Counted from the first letter of the stretch, positions 1-10,411 are shown. The stretch is 43,222 nt of DNA from Paraburkholderia sp. (GCA_031286755.1 JAITTX010000146.1:1-43222); one strand, 5' to 3'. Notes: generated by a model not told the origin, from the sequence alone. A program made the numbers and translations.

Positions 1-2
1 GC

Positions 3-1169
<1,167 letters not shown>

Positions 1170-1215
1170 GGAAGGTAGCAGGGCGGCGCTCAGGGCGCCG
1201 CCGCAAGACCGTCGA

Positions 1216-1252
1216 GCCGCGCCCGGCACATGGATGCCGGGCGCGGCTTTTT
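1216..1252 (+). terminator. Rho-independent terminator after the aspartate decarboxylase gene
   Basis: A perfect 13-bp stem (1216-1228 with 1235-1247) closes a 6-base loop, catgga, and is followed directly by five T. It lies between two convergent genes. The T-run is on the plus strand only, so it mainly serves the decarboxylase transcript. Confidence 0.9.
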
Positions 1253-1264
1253 CATGGTGCGCAG

Positions 1265-2512
1265 TTAGTCGGCGTTCGCGGTATTCGCGGCGGCGGTGGT
1301 GGCGGTGGCGCGCGCGTGCGCCACCTGCCTCACGCTCTTGCGATGGAGCGAAACCGAAAGCGCCACGCCCCCAGCGGCCGCGATGGCCGCGAACATGAAC
1401 ACCGACCCATAGCCGAACAGATTCGCCACATAGCCCGCGAGCGGCCCGGTGATGCCGAGAGAGAGGTCGAGAAACACCGAGTAGGCCGACAGCGCCGCGC
1501 CGCGGCTCGCCGCCGGCACGAGACCGACCGCTTCCACGCCCAGCGCGGGAAACACCAGCGCGAATCCAAAGCCCGTGAGCGCGGCGCCCAGCAGCGCGAC
1601 CGTCGGCGTGGGCGCGAGCCACAGCAGCAACAGGCCCGCGCTTTCGCACGAGAACGAGGCGATGGCCACGCGGAATCCGCCGAACCGCTTGATCGTGTTC
1701 GAGAACAGCAGGCGCGCGCCAATGAACATCAGCCCGAACAGCGTGAGCGAGAAGGCCGCATTGGGCCAGTGGCGCGCCGCGTAGAAGAGCGTGATGAAAG
1801 TGGCGATCGAGCCGAAGCCCGCCGAGCCCAGCGCGAGGCCGAGGCCGTGCGGCAGCACGCGCGTGAGCACGCTGCGATAGGGCATGCGCTCGCCGTGCAC
1901 GACCGGCACCGGCGCGATCGGGCGCGCGAGCCAGAAGCCGAGCGCGGCCAGCCCGATCACCGAAATGCCGAGCGACCAGAAGCCGAGGTAATGCGCCATT
2001 TCCACGCCGAGCGGCGCGCCCAGTGCCAGCGCGCCATAGGTGGCGATGCCGTTCCACGAGATCACGCGCGCGTTGTTCGCGGTGCCCACGCGGCCGATGC
2101 CCCAGAGGATGGCGCCGGTGCCGACCAGGCTCTCGCCGCAGCCGAGCAGCAGCCGGCTCGTCACGAGCAGCGCGAGCGAGAGCGCCGCCCAGTGCGCGAC
2201 GAGCGTGGCGAGCAGCAGCAGCACGCCACTCGCGCCGCAGAGGATCATGCCGATCGTGACGGTCTTCTTGGGACCGAGCGTGTCGGCGGAGCGCCCGGCC
2301 AGCGCTCGCGAGCAGAGCGTGGCGATGTATTGCACGCTGATTGCGCCCCCGGCCACGATCGTGCTGAAGCCAAGATCGTTGTGCACGTAGCCCGGCAGGA
2401 CGGCGAGCGGAATGCCGATGGTCAGATAGCAGAGGAAGGTGAAGAAGACGACCGGAATGATTTGCAGGGTCGTCGACGCGGCGTTGCGCTCGTGCGCTGA
2501 ATCGGCGGACAT
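1265..2512 (-). CDS. MFS transporter, YhhS/arabinose-exporter-like
   Basis: This is a 415-residue major facilitator superfamily permease with about 12 hydrophobic segments, in the inner membrane. The loop 2-3 signature is visible as [13 protein letters not shown], near residue 75, which fits the G-x-x-x-D-x-x-G-[RK]-[RK] pattern. The size and the YhhS-like N-terminus ([20 protein letters not shown]) suggest the drug/sugar efflux branch, but substrate cannot be deduced. The ATG at 2512 has no strong Shine-Dalgarno sequence. The C-terminus ends in an Ala/Thr-rich low-complexity tail. It is monocistronic, convergent with the decarboxylase and divergent from xdhA. Confidence 0.85.
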   Translation of the reverse strand: MSADSAHERNAASTTLQIIPVVFFTFLCYLTIGIPLAVLPGYVHNDLGFSTIVAGGAISVQYIATLCSRALAGRSADTLGPKKTVTIGMILCGASGVLLLLATLVAHWAALSLALLVTSRLLLGCGESLVGTGAILWGIGRVGTANNARVISWNGIATYGALALGAPLGVEMAHYLGFWSLGISVIGLAALGFWLARPIAPVPVVHGERMPYRSVLTRVLPHGLGLALGSAGFGSIATFITLFYAARHWPNAAFSLTLFGLMFIGARLLFSNTIKRFGGFRVAIASFSCESAGLLLLWLAPTPTVALLGAALTGFGFALVFPALGVEAVGLVPAASRGAALSAYSVFLDLSLGITGPLAGYVANLFGYGSVFMFAAIAAAGGVALSVSLHRKSVRQVAHARATATTAAANTANAD

Positions 2513-2867
2513 GGGGTAAATGCGGATGGCTAACGGCGGGAAAGGCGTGATTGTCCCATGGAACCGGTTCTTCTGCTGACGCTGAGAAGATGCTCGGGAG
2601 GACGGCGCGAGGGGTTTTTTCGGCTATTTTTTGGCTGATTTTCGTTAATTTAAATCAAAATGGCGTGATTCGGTCATTCTCCGGGCATATAAGCGCAGCC
2701 TGAACGCAGCCCGGTGATTTATCGCGGTGACGATATATCCCCCATGTACCTCTGCCTATGGGTTCGCGATATTGGCAGTGTTAATTTTCGAACCGTCCAC
2801 AGAAGCGCGGCGAACGCACCCCCTCGGGGCGCCCTGCGAGCCGCAGAACACGACGAGACGAAAAACC
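2513..2867. other. Divergent intergenic region between the MFS gene and xdhA
   Basis: No gene is supported in these 355 bp. The stretch around 2610-2700 is AT-rich for this genome and contains the 8-bp palindrome ATTTAAAT (2648-2655) and a TATAAG hexamer (2688-2693) that could be a -10 element for xdhA. No convincing -35 hexamer sits at the right distance. It probably holds the xdh promoter and any regulator site. Confidence 0.4.
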
Positions 2868-4445
2868 ATGAGTCAGCCGATCCGCTTTTATCACCGTAAC
2901 GCGATTCGCGAAGTCAGCGACGCGGACGTCACCCGCACCGTTCTTCAATACCTGCGCGAAGACGCGCACTGCACCGGCACCAAGGAGGGCTGTGCCGAAG
3001 GCGACTGCGGCGCGTGCACGGTCGTCGTCGGCGAGCGCACGGCCGAAGGCGGCGTGAGCTTCAAGGCCGTCAATGCCTGCATCCAGTTCCTGCCCACGCT
3101 CGACGGCAAGGCGCTCTTCACGGTCGAAGACCTGCGCCAGCCCGACGGCTCGCTGCATCCGGTGCAGCAGGCGATGGTGGATTGCCACGGCTCGCAATGC
3201 GGTTTCTGCACGCCCGGTTTCGTCATGTCGATGTGGGCGCTCTACGAAAAGCACGGCCACGAGCACGCGGGGCAGGGCGCCAACGGCGCGCAGGCCGGCC
3301 TGGGCTGCCCGGGCAAGGCTGCCGGCAGCCAGTCCTGCAGCGTGCCTTCGCGCGACGAGATCGCCAACGCGTTGACGGGCAATCTGTGCCGCTGCACGGG
3401 CTATCGCCCGATCCTCGACGCCGCCGAGCAGATGTTCAGGGCCGACGCGCCGAAGCAGCCCATCGACGTGAAGGCACTCGCGCAGACGCTCGCCACGCTC
3501 GAGCGCGGCGAGACCTTCCACTACGAGCACAAGGGCCAGCAGTACGACGCGCCGCGCACCGTCGACGCGTTCGCCGCCATCAAGGCCGCCCGCCCCGACA
3601 CGCGCATTCTCGCGGGCAGCACCGACATCGGCCTGTGGGTCACGAAGCAGATGCGCAACCTGGGCGACGTCGTGTACGTGGGCCAGATCGAGGCCATGCG
3701 CCAGATCGACGTGAGCGACGCGTGGATCGAGATCGGCGCGGGCGTGAGCGTCGAGCGCGGCTATGCCGAGCTCGCGAAGCACTACCCCGAACTCGAGGAG
3801 ATGTGGCAGCGCTTCGCTTCGCTGCCGATTCGCAACGCGGGCACGATCGGCGGCAACGTCGCGAACGGCTCGCCGATCGGCGACTCGATGCCGGGCCTGA
3901 TCGCGCTGGGCGCGCGCGTGGTGCTGCGCGGCGGCGACACGGTGCGCGAGATGGCGCTCGAAGACCTGTACATGGCGTACCAGAAGAAAGACATGGCCGA
4001 GCACGAGTTCGTGCTTGCGCTGAAGGTGCCGACCCGCACCGGCGCGCGCGCGAATCTGAAGTTCCGCACCTACAAGATCTCGAAGCGCTTCGACTCCGAC
4101 ATTTCGGCGGTGTGCGCTGCGTTCTCCTTCATTGCCGACGGCGACGCGATCCGCGAGCCGCGCATCGCGTTCGGCGGCATGGCCGCCACGCCCAAGCGCG
4201 CGAGCCACGCCGAAGGCGTGCTCGCCGACGCGCAATGGCACGAAGCCACCGCGCAGGCGGCCATGATCGCGCTCGGCAACGACTACGCACCGCTTTCTGA
4301 CATGCGCGCAACGAGCGACTACCGCCTCGAAGCCGCGAAGAACACGCTGTATCGCTTCTGGCTCGAAACGCGGCCGAACAATCCGCTCGCGCCTCAGGCG
4401 CTCAACGTGCGCGCCGTCGCGGCCGAATGTGCACAGAGCGCCTGA
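2868..4445 (+). CDS. xdhA: Xanthine dehydrogenase small subunit (2Fe-2S / FAD)
   Basis: This 525-residue iron-sulfur/FAD subunit passes electrons from the molybdenum site to NAD during hypoxanthine and xanthine oxidation. The N-terminal plant-type 2Fe-2S cluster uses C42, C47, C50 and C71. The second cluster uses C111, C114, C174 and C176 (QCGFCTPG and NLCRCTGYR). The FAD domain has NAGTIGGNVANGSPIGDS from residue 323. The reading frame is open further upstream, but ATG 2868 begins with the normal family N-terminus. Residues about 134-158 are an unusual Gly/Ala-rich loop with two extra cysteines (C147, C157) between the two halves of the second cluster. The gene is first in the xdhABC operon, 36 bp before xdhB. 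Confidence 0.93.
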   Translation: MSQPIRFYHRNAIREVSDADVTRTVLQYLREDAHCTGTKEGCAEGDCGACTVVVGERTAEGGVSFKAVNACIQFLPTLDGKALFTVEDLRQPDGSLHPVQQAMVDCHGSQCGFCTPGFVMSMWALYEKHGHEHAGQGANGAQAGLGCPGKAAGSQSCSVPSRDEIANALTGNLCRCTGYRPILDAAEQMFRADAPKQPIDVKALAQTLATLERGETFHYEHKGQQYDAPRTVDAFAAIKAARPDTRILAGSTDIGLWVTKQMRNLGDVVYVGQIEAMRQIDVSDAWIEIGAGVSVERGYAELAKHYPELEEMWQRFASLPIRNAGTIGGNVANGSPIGDSMPGLIALGARVVLRGGDTVREMALEDLYMAYQKKDMAEHEFVLALKVPTRTGARANLKFRTYKISKRFDSDISAVCAAFSFIADGDAIREPRIAFGGMAATPKRASHAEGVLADAQWHEATAQAAMIALGNDYAPLSDMRATSDYRLEAAKNTLYRFWLETRPNNPLAPQALNVRAVAAECAQSA

Positions 4446-4481
4446 TTCACAGGAAACGGACAACATACGGAGATCGAAACA

Positions 4482-6836
4482 ATGAACCAGCAAGCCGAAC
4501 CGTTCCTGGAAGAAGCGAAGGCGCTTGAAGATTTCGCGCAGGTGCACGTCTCGCGCGCGCATGAATCGGCGCACCTGCACGTGAGCGGGCGCGCCACCTA
4601 CACCGACGACATTCCGATCGTGGCGGGCACGCTGCACGCGGCGCTCGGCCTCTCGCAGAAGCCGCATGCGCGCATCGTCTCGATGGATCTCGACAAAGTG
4701 CGCGCCACGCCCGGCGTGGTGGCCGTGCTCACCGCCGGCGACATTCCCGGCGTGAACGACTGCGGCCCGATCATCCACGACGACCCGATCCTTGCCGATG
4801 GCGTCGTGCAATACGTCGGCCAGCCGATGTTCATCGTCGTGGCGACCTCGCACGACATCGCGCGCCAGGCCGCGCGCCGCGGCGAAGTGCAATACGAAGA
4901 GCTGCCCGCGGTGCTCACCGCGCAGCAGGCGCGCGCCGCCGAGCAATACGTGCTGCCGCCGATGAAGCTCGCACGCGGCGATGCATCGACGCGCGCCGCG
5001 CGCGCCGCGCACCGCCACGAAGGCGAAATGCTGCTGGGCGGCCAGGAGCAGTTCTATCTGGAAGGCCAGATTGCCTACGCGGTGCCCAAGGACGACGACG
5101 GCATGCACGTCTGGTGCTCGACGCAGCACCCGAGCGAGATGCAGCATCTGGTCGCGCACGTGCTGGGCGTGCACTCGCACAACGTGCTGGTGGAATGCCG
5201 GCGCATGGGCGGCGGCTTCGGCGGCAAGGAATCGCAGTCGGGCATTTTCGCGTGCTGCGCGGCGCTCGCCGCGTGGAAGCTCCTGTGCCCCGTGAAGCTG
5301 CGTCCGGACCGCGACGACGACATGATGATCACGGGCAAGCGCCACGATTTCCACTACACGTATGAAGTGGGCTACGACGACCAGGGCGCGATCGAAGGCA
5401 TTTCGGTCGACATGACCTCGCGTTGCGGCTTCTCGGCCGACCTGTCCGGCCCGGTGATGACGCGCGCCGTCTGCCACTTCGACAACACCTACTGGCTGCC
5501 CGACGTCTCCATCGCGGGCTACTGCGGCAAGACCAACACGCAGTCGAACACCGCGTTCCGCGGCTTCGGCGGCCCGCAGGGCGCGTTCGCGATCGAGTAC
5601 ATCATCGACGACGTCGCGCGCTCGCTCGGCATCGACTCGCTCGACGTGCGCCGTCGCAACCTCTACGGCAAGACGGAGAACAACCTCACGCCGTACGGCC
5701 AGACGATCGAAGACAACGTGATTCACGAACTCATCGACGAACTCGTGGAAACGAGCGGCTATCGCGCGCGCCGCGCCGCGATCCGCGAATTCAACGCGAA
5801 CAACGAGGTGCTCAAGAAGGGCATCGCGCTCACGCCGGTGAAGTTCGGCATCGCGTTCAACGTCACGCACTTCAACCAGGCGGGCGCGCTCGTCCATATC
5901 TACACCGACGGTTCCGTGCTCGTGAACCACGGCGGCACGGAAATGGGCCAGGGCCTGAACACCAAGGTGGCGCAGGTGGTGGCGCACGAACTCGGCATCG
6001 AGTTCGGCCGCGTGCGCGTGACCGCCACCGACACCAGCAAGGTGGCCAACACCTCGGCCACCGCCGCATCCACGGGCAGCGACCTGAACGGCAAGGCCGC
6101 GCAGGACGCGGCGCGCCAGTTGCGCGAGCGCCTTGCCGCGCTCGCGGCCACCACGTGGGGCGAGGGCCGCGTGAGCGCCGCCGGGGTGCGCTTCGCCAAC
6201 GACAGTGTGATCGTCGGCAACCAGATCGTGCCGTTCGAGGAGCTCATCGCGAAGGCCTATCTTGCGCGCGTGCAACTGTGGTCGGACGGTTTCTACGCCA
6301 CGCCCAAGCTGTACTGGGATCAGAAGACGCTGCAAGGCCGGCCGTTCTACTATTACGCGTATGGCGCCGCGGTTTCCGAGGTCGTGGTCGACACGCTCAC
6401 GGGCGAGATGCGCGTGCTGCGCGCCGACGCGCTGTACGACGCGGGCGACTCGCTGAACCCCGCGCTCGACGTGGGGCAGGTGGAAGGCGGCTTCATCCAG
6501 GGCATGGGCTGGCTCACGACCGAGGAGCTCTGGTGGAAGCCGGACGGCAAGCTCATGACGCACGCGCCGTCCACCTACAAGATCCCGACCGTGAACGACA
6601 CGCCGCCGGAATTCAACGTGCGTCTCTTCAAGAACCGCAACGCGGAAGACAGCATCCATCGCTCGAAGGCCGTGGGCGAGCCGCCGCTGCTGCTGCCGTT
6701 CTCGGTGTTCTTCGCGCTTCGCGACGCCGTGGCGAGCGTGGGCGACTACCGCTTCAATCCGCCGATGAATGCGCCCGCGACCGCCGAGGAAATCTTGAAG
6801 GGCGTGCGTGCGGTGCGGACCATGGCGCGTGCTTGA
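4482..6836 (+). CDS. xdhB: Xanthine dehydrogenase molybdopterin-binding subunit
   Basis: This 784-residue large subunit carries the molybdenum cofactor and hydroxylates hypoxanthine and xanthine to urate. Visible signatures are GGGFGGKE (about residues 243-250), the substrate-arginine region NTAFRGFGGPQG, the cofactor motif GTEMGQGLNTK, and the catalytic glutamate E733 in VGEPPLLLP. Length matches bacterial XdhB. A purine-rich CGGAGA lies a few bases before ATG 4482. It follows xdhA and is followed after 28 bp by xdhC, whose product normally inserts the sulfurated cofactor into this subunit. I see no damage to the reading frame. Confidence 0.95.
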   Translation: MNQQAEPFLEEAKALEDFAQVHVSRAHESAHLHVSGRATYTDDIPIVAGTLHAALGLSQKPHARIVSMDLDKVRATPGVVAVLTAGDIPGVNDCGPIIHDDPILADGVVQYVGQPMFIVVATSHDIARQAARRGEVQYEELPAVLTAQQARAAEQYVLPPMKLARGDASTRAARAAHRHEGEMLLGGQEQFYLEGQIAYAVPKDDDGMHVWCSTQHPSEMQHLVAHVLGVHSHNVLVECRRMGGGFGGKESQSGIFACCAALAAWKLLCPVKLRPDRDDDMMITGKRHDFHYTYEVGYDDQGAIEGISVDMTSRCGFSADLSGPVMTRAVCHFDNTYWLPDVSIAGYCGKTNTQSNTAFRGFGGPQGAFAIEYIIDDVARSLGIDSLDVRRRNLYGKTENNLTPYGQTIEDNVIHELIDELVETSGYRARRAAIREFNANNEVLKKGIALTPVKFGIAFNVTHFNQAGALVHIYTDGSVLVNHGGTEMGQGLNTKVAQVVAHELGIEFGRVRVTATDTSKVANTSATAASTGSDLNGKAAQDAARQLRERLAALAATTWGEGRVSAAGVRFANDSVIVGNQIVPFEELIAKAYLARVQLWSDGFYATPKLYWDQKTLQGRPFYYYAYGAAVSEVVVDTLTGEMRVLRADALYDAGDSLNPALDVGQVEGGFIQGMGWLTTEELWWKPDGKLMTHAPSTYKIPTVNDTPPEFNVRLFKNRNAEDSIHRSKAVGEPPLLLPFSVFFALRDAVASVGDYRFNPPMNAPATAEEILKGVRAVRTMARA

Positions 6837-6864
6837 GCACGGCGCTTTGAGGGAGTCTCGTCAG

Positions 6865-7461
6865 ATGGCAAGCATTACGAACCATTGCGAACGGATCGAC
6901 GCCGCGGGGCGCGTCGTGATCGGGCGGCGCGGCACGCCGGTGCCGCATTACGGGCCGATGCACGTCGTGTTGTTCGGCGCGGGGCACGTGGGTCATGCGC
7001 TCGTGACGCTGCTCGGCATGCTGCCGTGCGTCGTGCAGTGGGTGGACGAGCGCGACGAGCTGTTCCCCGACGAAGTGCCGGCCAATGTGCAGGTCGAGGC
7101 AACCGACACGCCCGCCGCGATCGTCGACGAGGCGCCTCCGGGTGCCTACTTCATCGTGATGACGCACAATCACGCGCTCGATTTCGAGCTGTCCCTGCGC
7201 ATCATGCAGCGCCGCGATTTCGCGTGGTTCGGGCTGATCGGCTCGAAGACCAAGCGCGTGAAGTTCGAGCGCCGCCTCATCGACCGCGGCGTGGCGGCCG
7301 GGCACATGAGCGAGATGACTTGCCCGATCGGCGTGACGGGCATTGTCGACAAGGCGCCTTCGTCGATCGCGGTGGCCGTGGCCGCGCAACTCATGCAGAT
7401 GCGCGTGCCGCTCGCCGGCGCGGGCCACGCGGCGAGCGCCCCGAGGTTCGCGCGAGTGTGA
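6865..7461 (+). CDS. xdhC: XdhC-type Moco sulfuration chaperone lacking the N-terminal domain
   Basis: XdhC proteins bind the molybdenum cofactor, present it for sulfuration and load it into xanthine dehydrogenase. This one has 198 residues, while typical XdhC proteins have about 270-350. The C-terminal Rossmann half is complete: GAGHVGHALV from residue 38, the acidic VQWVDERDELFP, MTHNHALDFEL, GLIGSKTKRVKFE and CPIGV near the end. The usual N-terminal XdhC/CoxI domain, with its cofactor-binding cysteine region, is absent. The gap to xdhB is only 28 bp, so a frameshift does not hide it. A GGGAG Shine-Dalgarno (6851-6855) supports ATG 6865. The first 30 residues do not resemble the family. It may still act as a partial chaperone or may need a second protein. 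Confidence 0.85.
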   Translation: MASITNHCERIDAAGRVVIGRRGTPVPHYGPMHVVLFGAGHVGHALVTLLGMLPCVVQWVDERDELFPDEVPANVQVEATDTPAAIVDEAPPGAYFIVMTHNHALDFELSLRIMQRRDFAWFGLIGSKTKRVKFERRLIDRGVAAGHMSEMTCPIGVTGIVDKAPSSIAVAVAAQLMQMRVPLAGAGHAASAPRFARV

Positions 7462-7524
7462 GGCCGGGCGCTCACCGGGCCGTGAGAGGGCGAGCGAGAA
7501 AATTCCAGTTTCTGCCGTGAGCTA

Positions 7525-7570
7525 CACCCCAAACGTTGGACGTCATCCTGCGTTTGGGGTGCTTTTTTTT
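7525..7570 (+). terminator. Rho-independent terminator of the xdh operon
   Basis: A perfect 11-bp stem (7525-7535 with 7551-7561, core ACCCCAAACG) encloses a 15-base loop and is followed by C and eight T (7563-7570). It closes xdhABC and insulates the Fic gene downstream. Confidence 0.92.
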
Positions 7571-7610
7571 GCCCGGGCGCTGAGTGGCGTGGCGTCGCGA
7601 GTTAACGTTT

Positions 7611-7660
7611 TTATCGAAAAGAGGGATATTCTTAACGAAATTATTTTCCAGTTATCGAAA
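7611..7660 (+). promoter_or_regulatory. Three phased TTAWCGAAA repeats upstream of the Fic gene
   Basis: TTATCGAAA (7611-7619), TTAACGAAA (7632-7640) and TTATCGAAA (7652-7660) lie on the same strand with starts 21 and 20 bp apart, about two helical turns. They sit in an AT-rich stretch directly before the Fic start codon, with a related GTTAACGTT at 7601-7609. They look like binding sites for a multimeric regulator; the regulator is unknown. Confidence 0.5.
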
Positions 7661-7677
7661 TTAATGGGGGCGTATCA

Positions 7678-9252
7678 ATGTCAGACGACTGGGTGGGTTA
7701 CCGCTGGCTCGCCGAACGATACAACGCGCATCCCGTGCAGGAGCAACCGACCGAGAGCGAAATCGGCGCAACACGGCGCACTGTCCAGCATAACGGCACC
7801 GTAAGGGAAACCTATCCCGCAGTGATGAGGCCGGCCGACACGCTGCCAGCCCATCTGACTTTTGCGCTCAAACATGAGGGCGTTTTCCTGGAGCCGCTCG
7901 CCCGGCTTTTCAATGCGATTCCCGAAGCTGAGATCCGCGATTGGGTTCTCGCTGAACGAACCGGCCAATATGCCCGGCGCGTGGGTTTCCTGTACGAGTG
8001 GCTCTTGGGCCGCCAGCTCGCCGATGTTCCGGCAGTGGCCAATGGCGGCTATGTGGACGCACTTGATCCGGGCGCTTATCTGGTCAGCGCGTCTCCCCGC
8101 AACAATTCACGGTGGCGCGTGCGCGACAATCTACCCGGCCGCCGCGAATTCTGTGTCACTGTGCGGCGCACGGATCTCGTGCGGGAAGCCGAAGCCTACG
8201 ATTGCGCGGCACAACTCGATGCACTTCAGGCCGAATACGGTGTTGACGTGTTGCGGCGCAGTGCGGCGTGGCTGACGTTCAAGGAAAGCCGCGCAAGTTT
8301 CCAGATCGAACACGAGTCGGATAAAAGCGACCGTATCAAGCGTTTCGCAGCGGTCATGGAAACGCGCATGGGCACCTACGCCAACCCACTGGAAATTGGC
8401 ACGCTCACTGAATTGCAACAGGAAATCATCGGTGAACGGACGACCCTCAAGCATTTCGGTCTGAGGCAGTCGCCGGTGTTTGTCGGTGCGACGGACCATT
8501 TCATCAACGTCATCCACTATATCGCGCCGCGCTGGGAGGACGTTGGAGGAATGCTCGAGGGACTCGATGCATTCCTGACACATACGACAGGTTCCTCGGC
8601 GATCGCGAGAGCGGCAGCGGTGTCGTTTGGTTTTGTCTACATTCACCCGTTGGCCGATGGAAACGGCCGTGTGCATCGTTTCCTCATCAATGACATCTTG
8701 CGTCGCGACAACGTGGTTCCTCAGCCCTTTGTTCTGCCTGTTTCATCGGCCATTACCAGTAGGCCTCAACATCTTGCAGCCTACGACCAGGTGCTGGAAG
8801 TCCTGTCCAGGCCACTGATGCAACGCTACGAGGAATACGCGGGTTTCGAGGCGCACCGCGAGTTCGGCGACGGCGTGAAATCGAACTTCACGTTTGGCGC
8901 TTACGACGATGCGGCATTCACCTGGCGCTATCCTGACCTCACGGCGCACGTGGAATATCTGGCCGCATTGATTGACAGAACGATTCGCACGGAGATGCGT
9001 CAGGAAGCCGAACTGATCCGAAACTGGGATCGGGCGAGGTCTTCAGTGAAGGAACTACTTGATGGGCCGAATCTGGATATCGACCGGATCATCCGGTCGA
9101 TACGCGACAATCACTGGAGTGTGTCGGGCAAGCTGAGTAAGGAGTTCCCGATTATCGAAGAGGAAAACCTGGGTGCAGCCATCGTGCGCGCGGTTCGCGA
9201 GGCGTTCGATGCATCAGATACGCTACTCCCGCCTTCCGATGCCCGTTCTTGA
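7678..9252 (+). CDS. Fic-domain protein (probable AMPylator/nucleotide transferase)
   Basis: Fic proteins usually transfer AMP from ATP to Ser/Thr/Tyr of a target. The 524-residue product has the core motif HPLADGNGRVHR, with catalytic H323, G328, N329, G330 and R331. About 110 residues before it is a candidate autoinhibitory segment, SRASFQIEHE, resembling the class II motif with the inhibitory glutamate at E211; the residue after the Glu is His where Gly/Asn is usual. The N-terminal 200 residues are not recognised, and the C-terminal region is helical and charged. GGGGG (7666-7670) precedes ATG 7678. Codon use is visibly less GC-biased than in neighbours, suggesting transfer. No antitoxin gene is adjacent. 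The target is unknown. Confidence 0.85.
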   Translation: MSDDWVGYRWLAERYNAHPVQEQPTESEIGATRRTVQHNGTVRETYPAVMRPADTLPAHLTFALKHEGVFLEPLARLFNAIPEAEIRDWVLAERTGQYARRVGFLYEWLLGRQLADVPAVANGGYVDALDPGAYLVSASPRNNSRWRVRDNLPGRREFCVTVRRTDLVREAEAYDCAAQLDALQAEYGVDVLRRSAAWLTFKESRASFQIEHESDKSDRIKRFAAVMETRMGTYANPLEIGTLTELQQEIIGERTTLKHFGLRQSPVFVGATDHFINVIHYIAPRWEDVGGMLEGLDAFLTHTTGSSAIARAAAVSFGFVYIHPLADGNGRVHRFLINDILRRDNVVPQPFVLPVSSAITSRPQHLAAYDQVLEVLSRPLMQRYEEYAGFEAHREFGDGVKSNFTFGAYDDAAFTWRYPDLTAHVEYLAALIDRTIRTEMRQEAELIRNWDRARSSVKELLDGPNLDIDRIIRSIRDNHWSVSGKLSKEFPIIEEENLGAAIVRAVREAFDASDTLLPPSDARS

Positions 9253-9255
9253 TGG

Positions 9256-10239
9256 TCACTCCTGACTACCCGACGGGCGGGCCCTCCCCGCCTTGCGCGA
9301 TTTCCCCTTCTTCACCGGCTCCGTGAGCGTGGCCGACACCTGCTCGATCAGCCCGCGCAGCCAGTCGATGTCGCTTGGCCGGTCGGGTTGCGGGTGCCAC
9401 ATCTGATAGCAGCGGATGCGCGGAAACGCCAGCGGCGGCTCGGTCACGGCGATGGGCATGAGCCCCGCGTAATGCGTCGCGAAGCGGCGCGTGGTGGTGA
9501 AGATCAGATCCGATTGCAGCAGCACCTGAGGCGCGAGCCCGAAGTAGGGCAGCGTCGCCACGATGCGTCGTTGCGCGCCGGCCTTGGCGAAGCCCAGATC
9601 GACGGGGCTCGCGTTCGCGCCGGTATAGGGCGTGGGCGCGAGGTGCGCCGCCGCGAGATACGCGTCGCGCGTGAGCGGCGCGCGCGCGAGCGGATGGTCG
9701 GCGCGCATCATGCAGACGATCTTGTCGGTGAACAGGTCGCTGCGCGCGAAGTGCGGGTCGGGCTTCGGCCAGTTGCCGATCACGATGTCGAGCTCGCCCG
9801 CCTCCAGCGCGGCATGATGATCGAGCGAGGGCGACAGCGAGATGATCTCCAGACGCGCCGAGGGCGCCGCCTCGCGAAAGCAGGAGATCAGCGTCGGCAT
9901 GAAGAAGTCGTTGAGATAGTCGGGCGCGGCCACGCGGAAGATGCGCTTCGAGCGTGCGGGATCGAAGTCGCCGTGCGGCGTGGCCACGAAGTCGACGTCG
10001 CGCAGCACGCGTTGCGCGTGCTGCAGCAGCGACTCGCCGTACTCGGTCGGCACCATGCCCGCTTTGCCGCGCACGAGGATGGGGTCGCCGAGAATCTCGC
10101 GCAGCCGCCGCAGCGCCGTGCTGATGGCCGGCTGAGTCTGATTCAGCCGTAGCGCGGCCTGCGTGACGCTGCGCTCGATCAGCAGCGTGCGCAGCACGCG
10201 CACGAGCCAGATATCGAGGGAAAGGGCAGTGTCGTCCAT
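9256..10239 (-). CDS. LysR-family transcriptional regulator
   Basis: This is a 327-residue DNA-binding regulator. The N-terminal winged helix-turn-helix spans about residues 8-58, with the recognition segment SVTQAALRLNQTQPAISTAL. A periplasmic-binding-protein-like effector domain follows from about residue 85 (RIFRVAAPDYLNDFFMPTL). It resembles the NahR/DntR/LinR branch, which responds to aromatic compounds; that is a family inference. I chose ATG 10239 because it puts the HTH at the normal distance from the N-terminus; the frame is open upstream to 10374. The C-terminus is basic (KKGKSRKAGRARPSG). It ends three bases from the Fic stop codon in a convergent arrangement and lies downstream of the DsbA-fold isomerase gene on the same strand, a likely target. 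Confidence 0.88.
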   Translation of the reverse strand: MDDTALSLDIWLVRVLRTLLIERSVTQAALRLNQTQPAISTALRRLREILGDPILVRGKAGMVPTEYGESLLQHAQRVLRDVDFVATPHGDFDPARSKRIFRVAAPDYLNDFFMPTLISCFREAAPSARLEIISLSPSLDHHAALEAGELDIVIGNWPKPDPHFARSDLFTDKIVCMMRADHPLARAPLTRDAYLAAAHLAPTPYTGANASPVDLGFAKAGAQRRIVATLPYFGLAPQVLLQSDLIFTTTRRFATHYAGLMPIAVTEPPLAFPRIRCYQMWHPQPDRPSDIDWLRGLIEQVSATLTEPVKKGKSRKAGRARPSGSQE

Positions 10240-10411
10240 GGCAATGCGAAAGCTTGGGGGAGGTGCTGCGCGCTTTTGAGTGCGCTTCCAGGTGCACTCG
10301 GTGCGCGCGGCTTGATTCATAACGATATTCCGCAGAGCGCGCAGCCGCCATAGGGTGCCTGGTATGGCCGGCATCAGCAGGGCGGCCCGGCCCGCCAGGG
10401 TGAGGGACGGT

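Noticed and set aside
2781..6659. 1292-codon open frame on the minus strand across xdhA and xdhB
   Set aside because: It is antisense to two fully recognisable subunits. Its product is Arg/Ala/His-rich with no domain, a usual by-product of high third-position GC.
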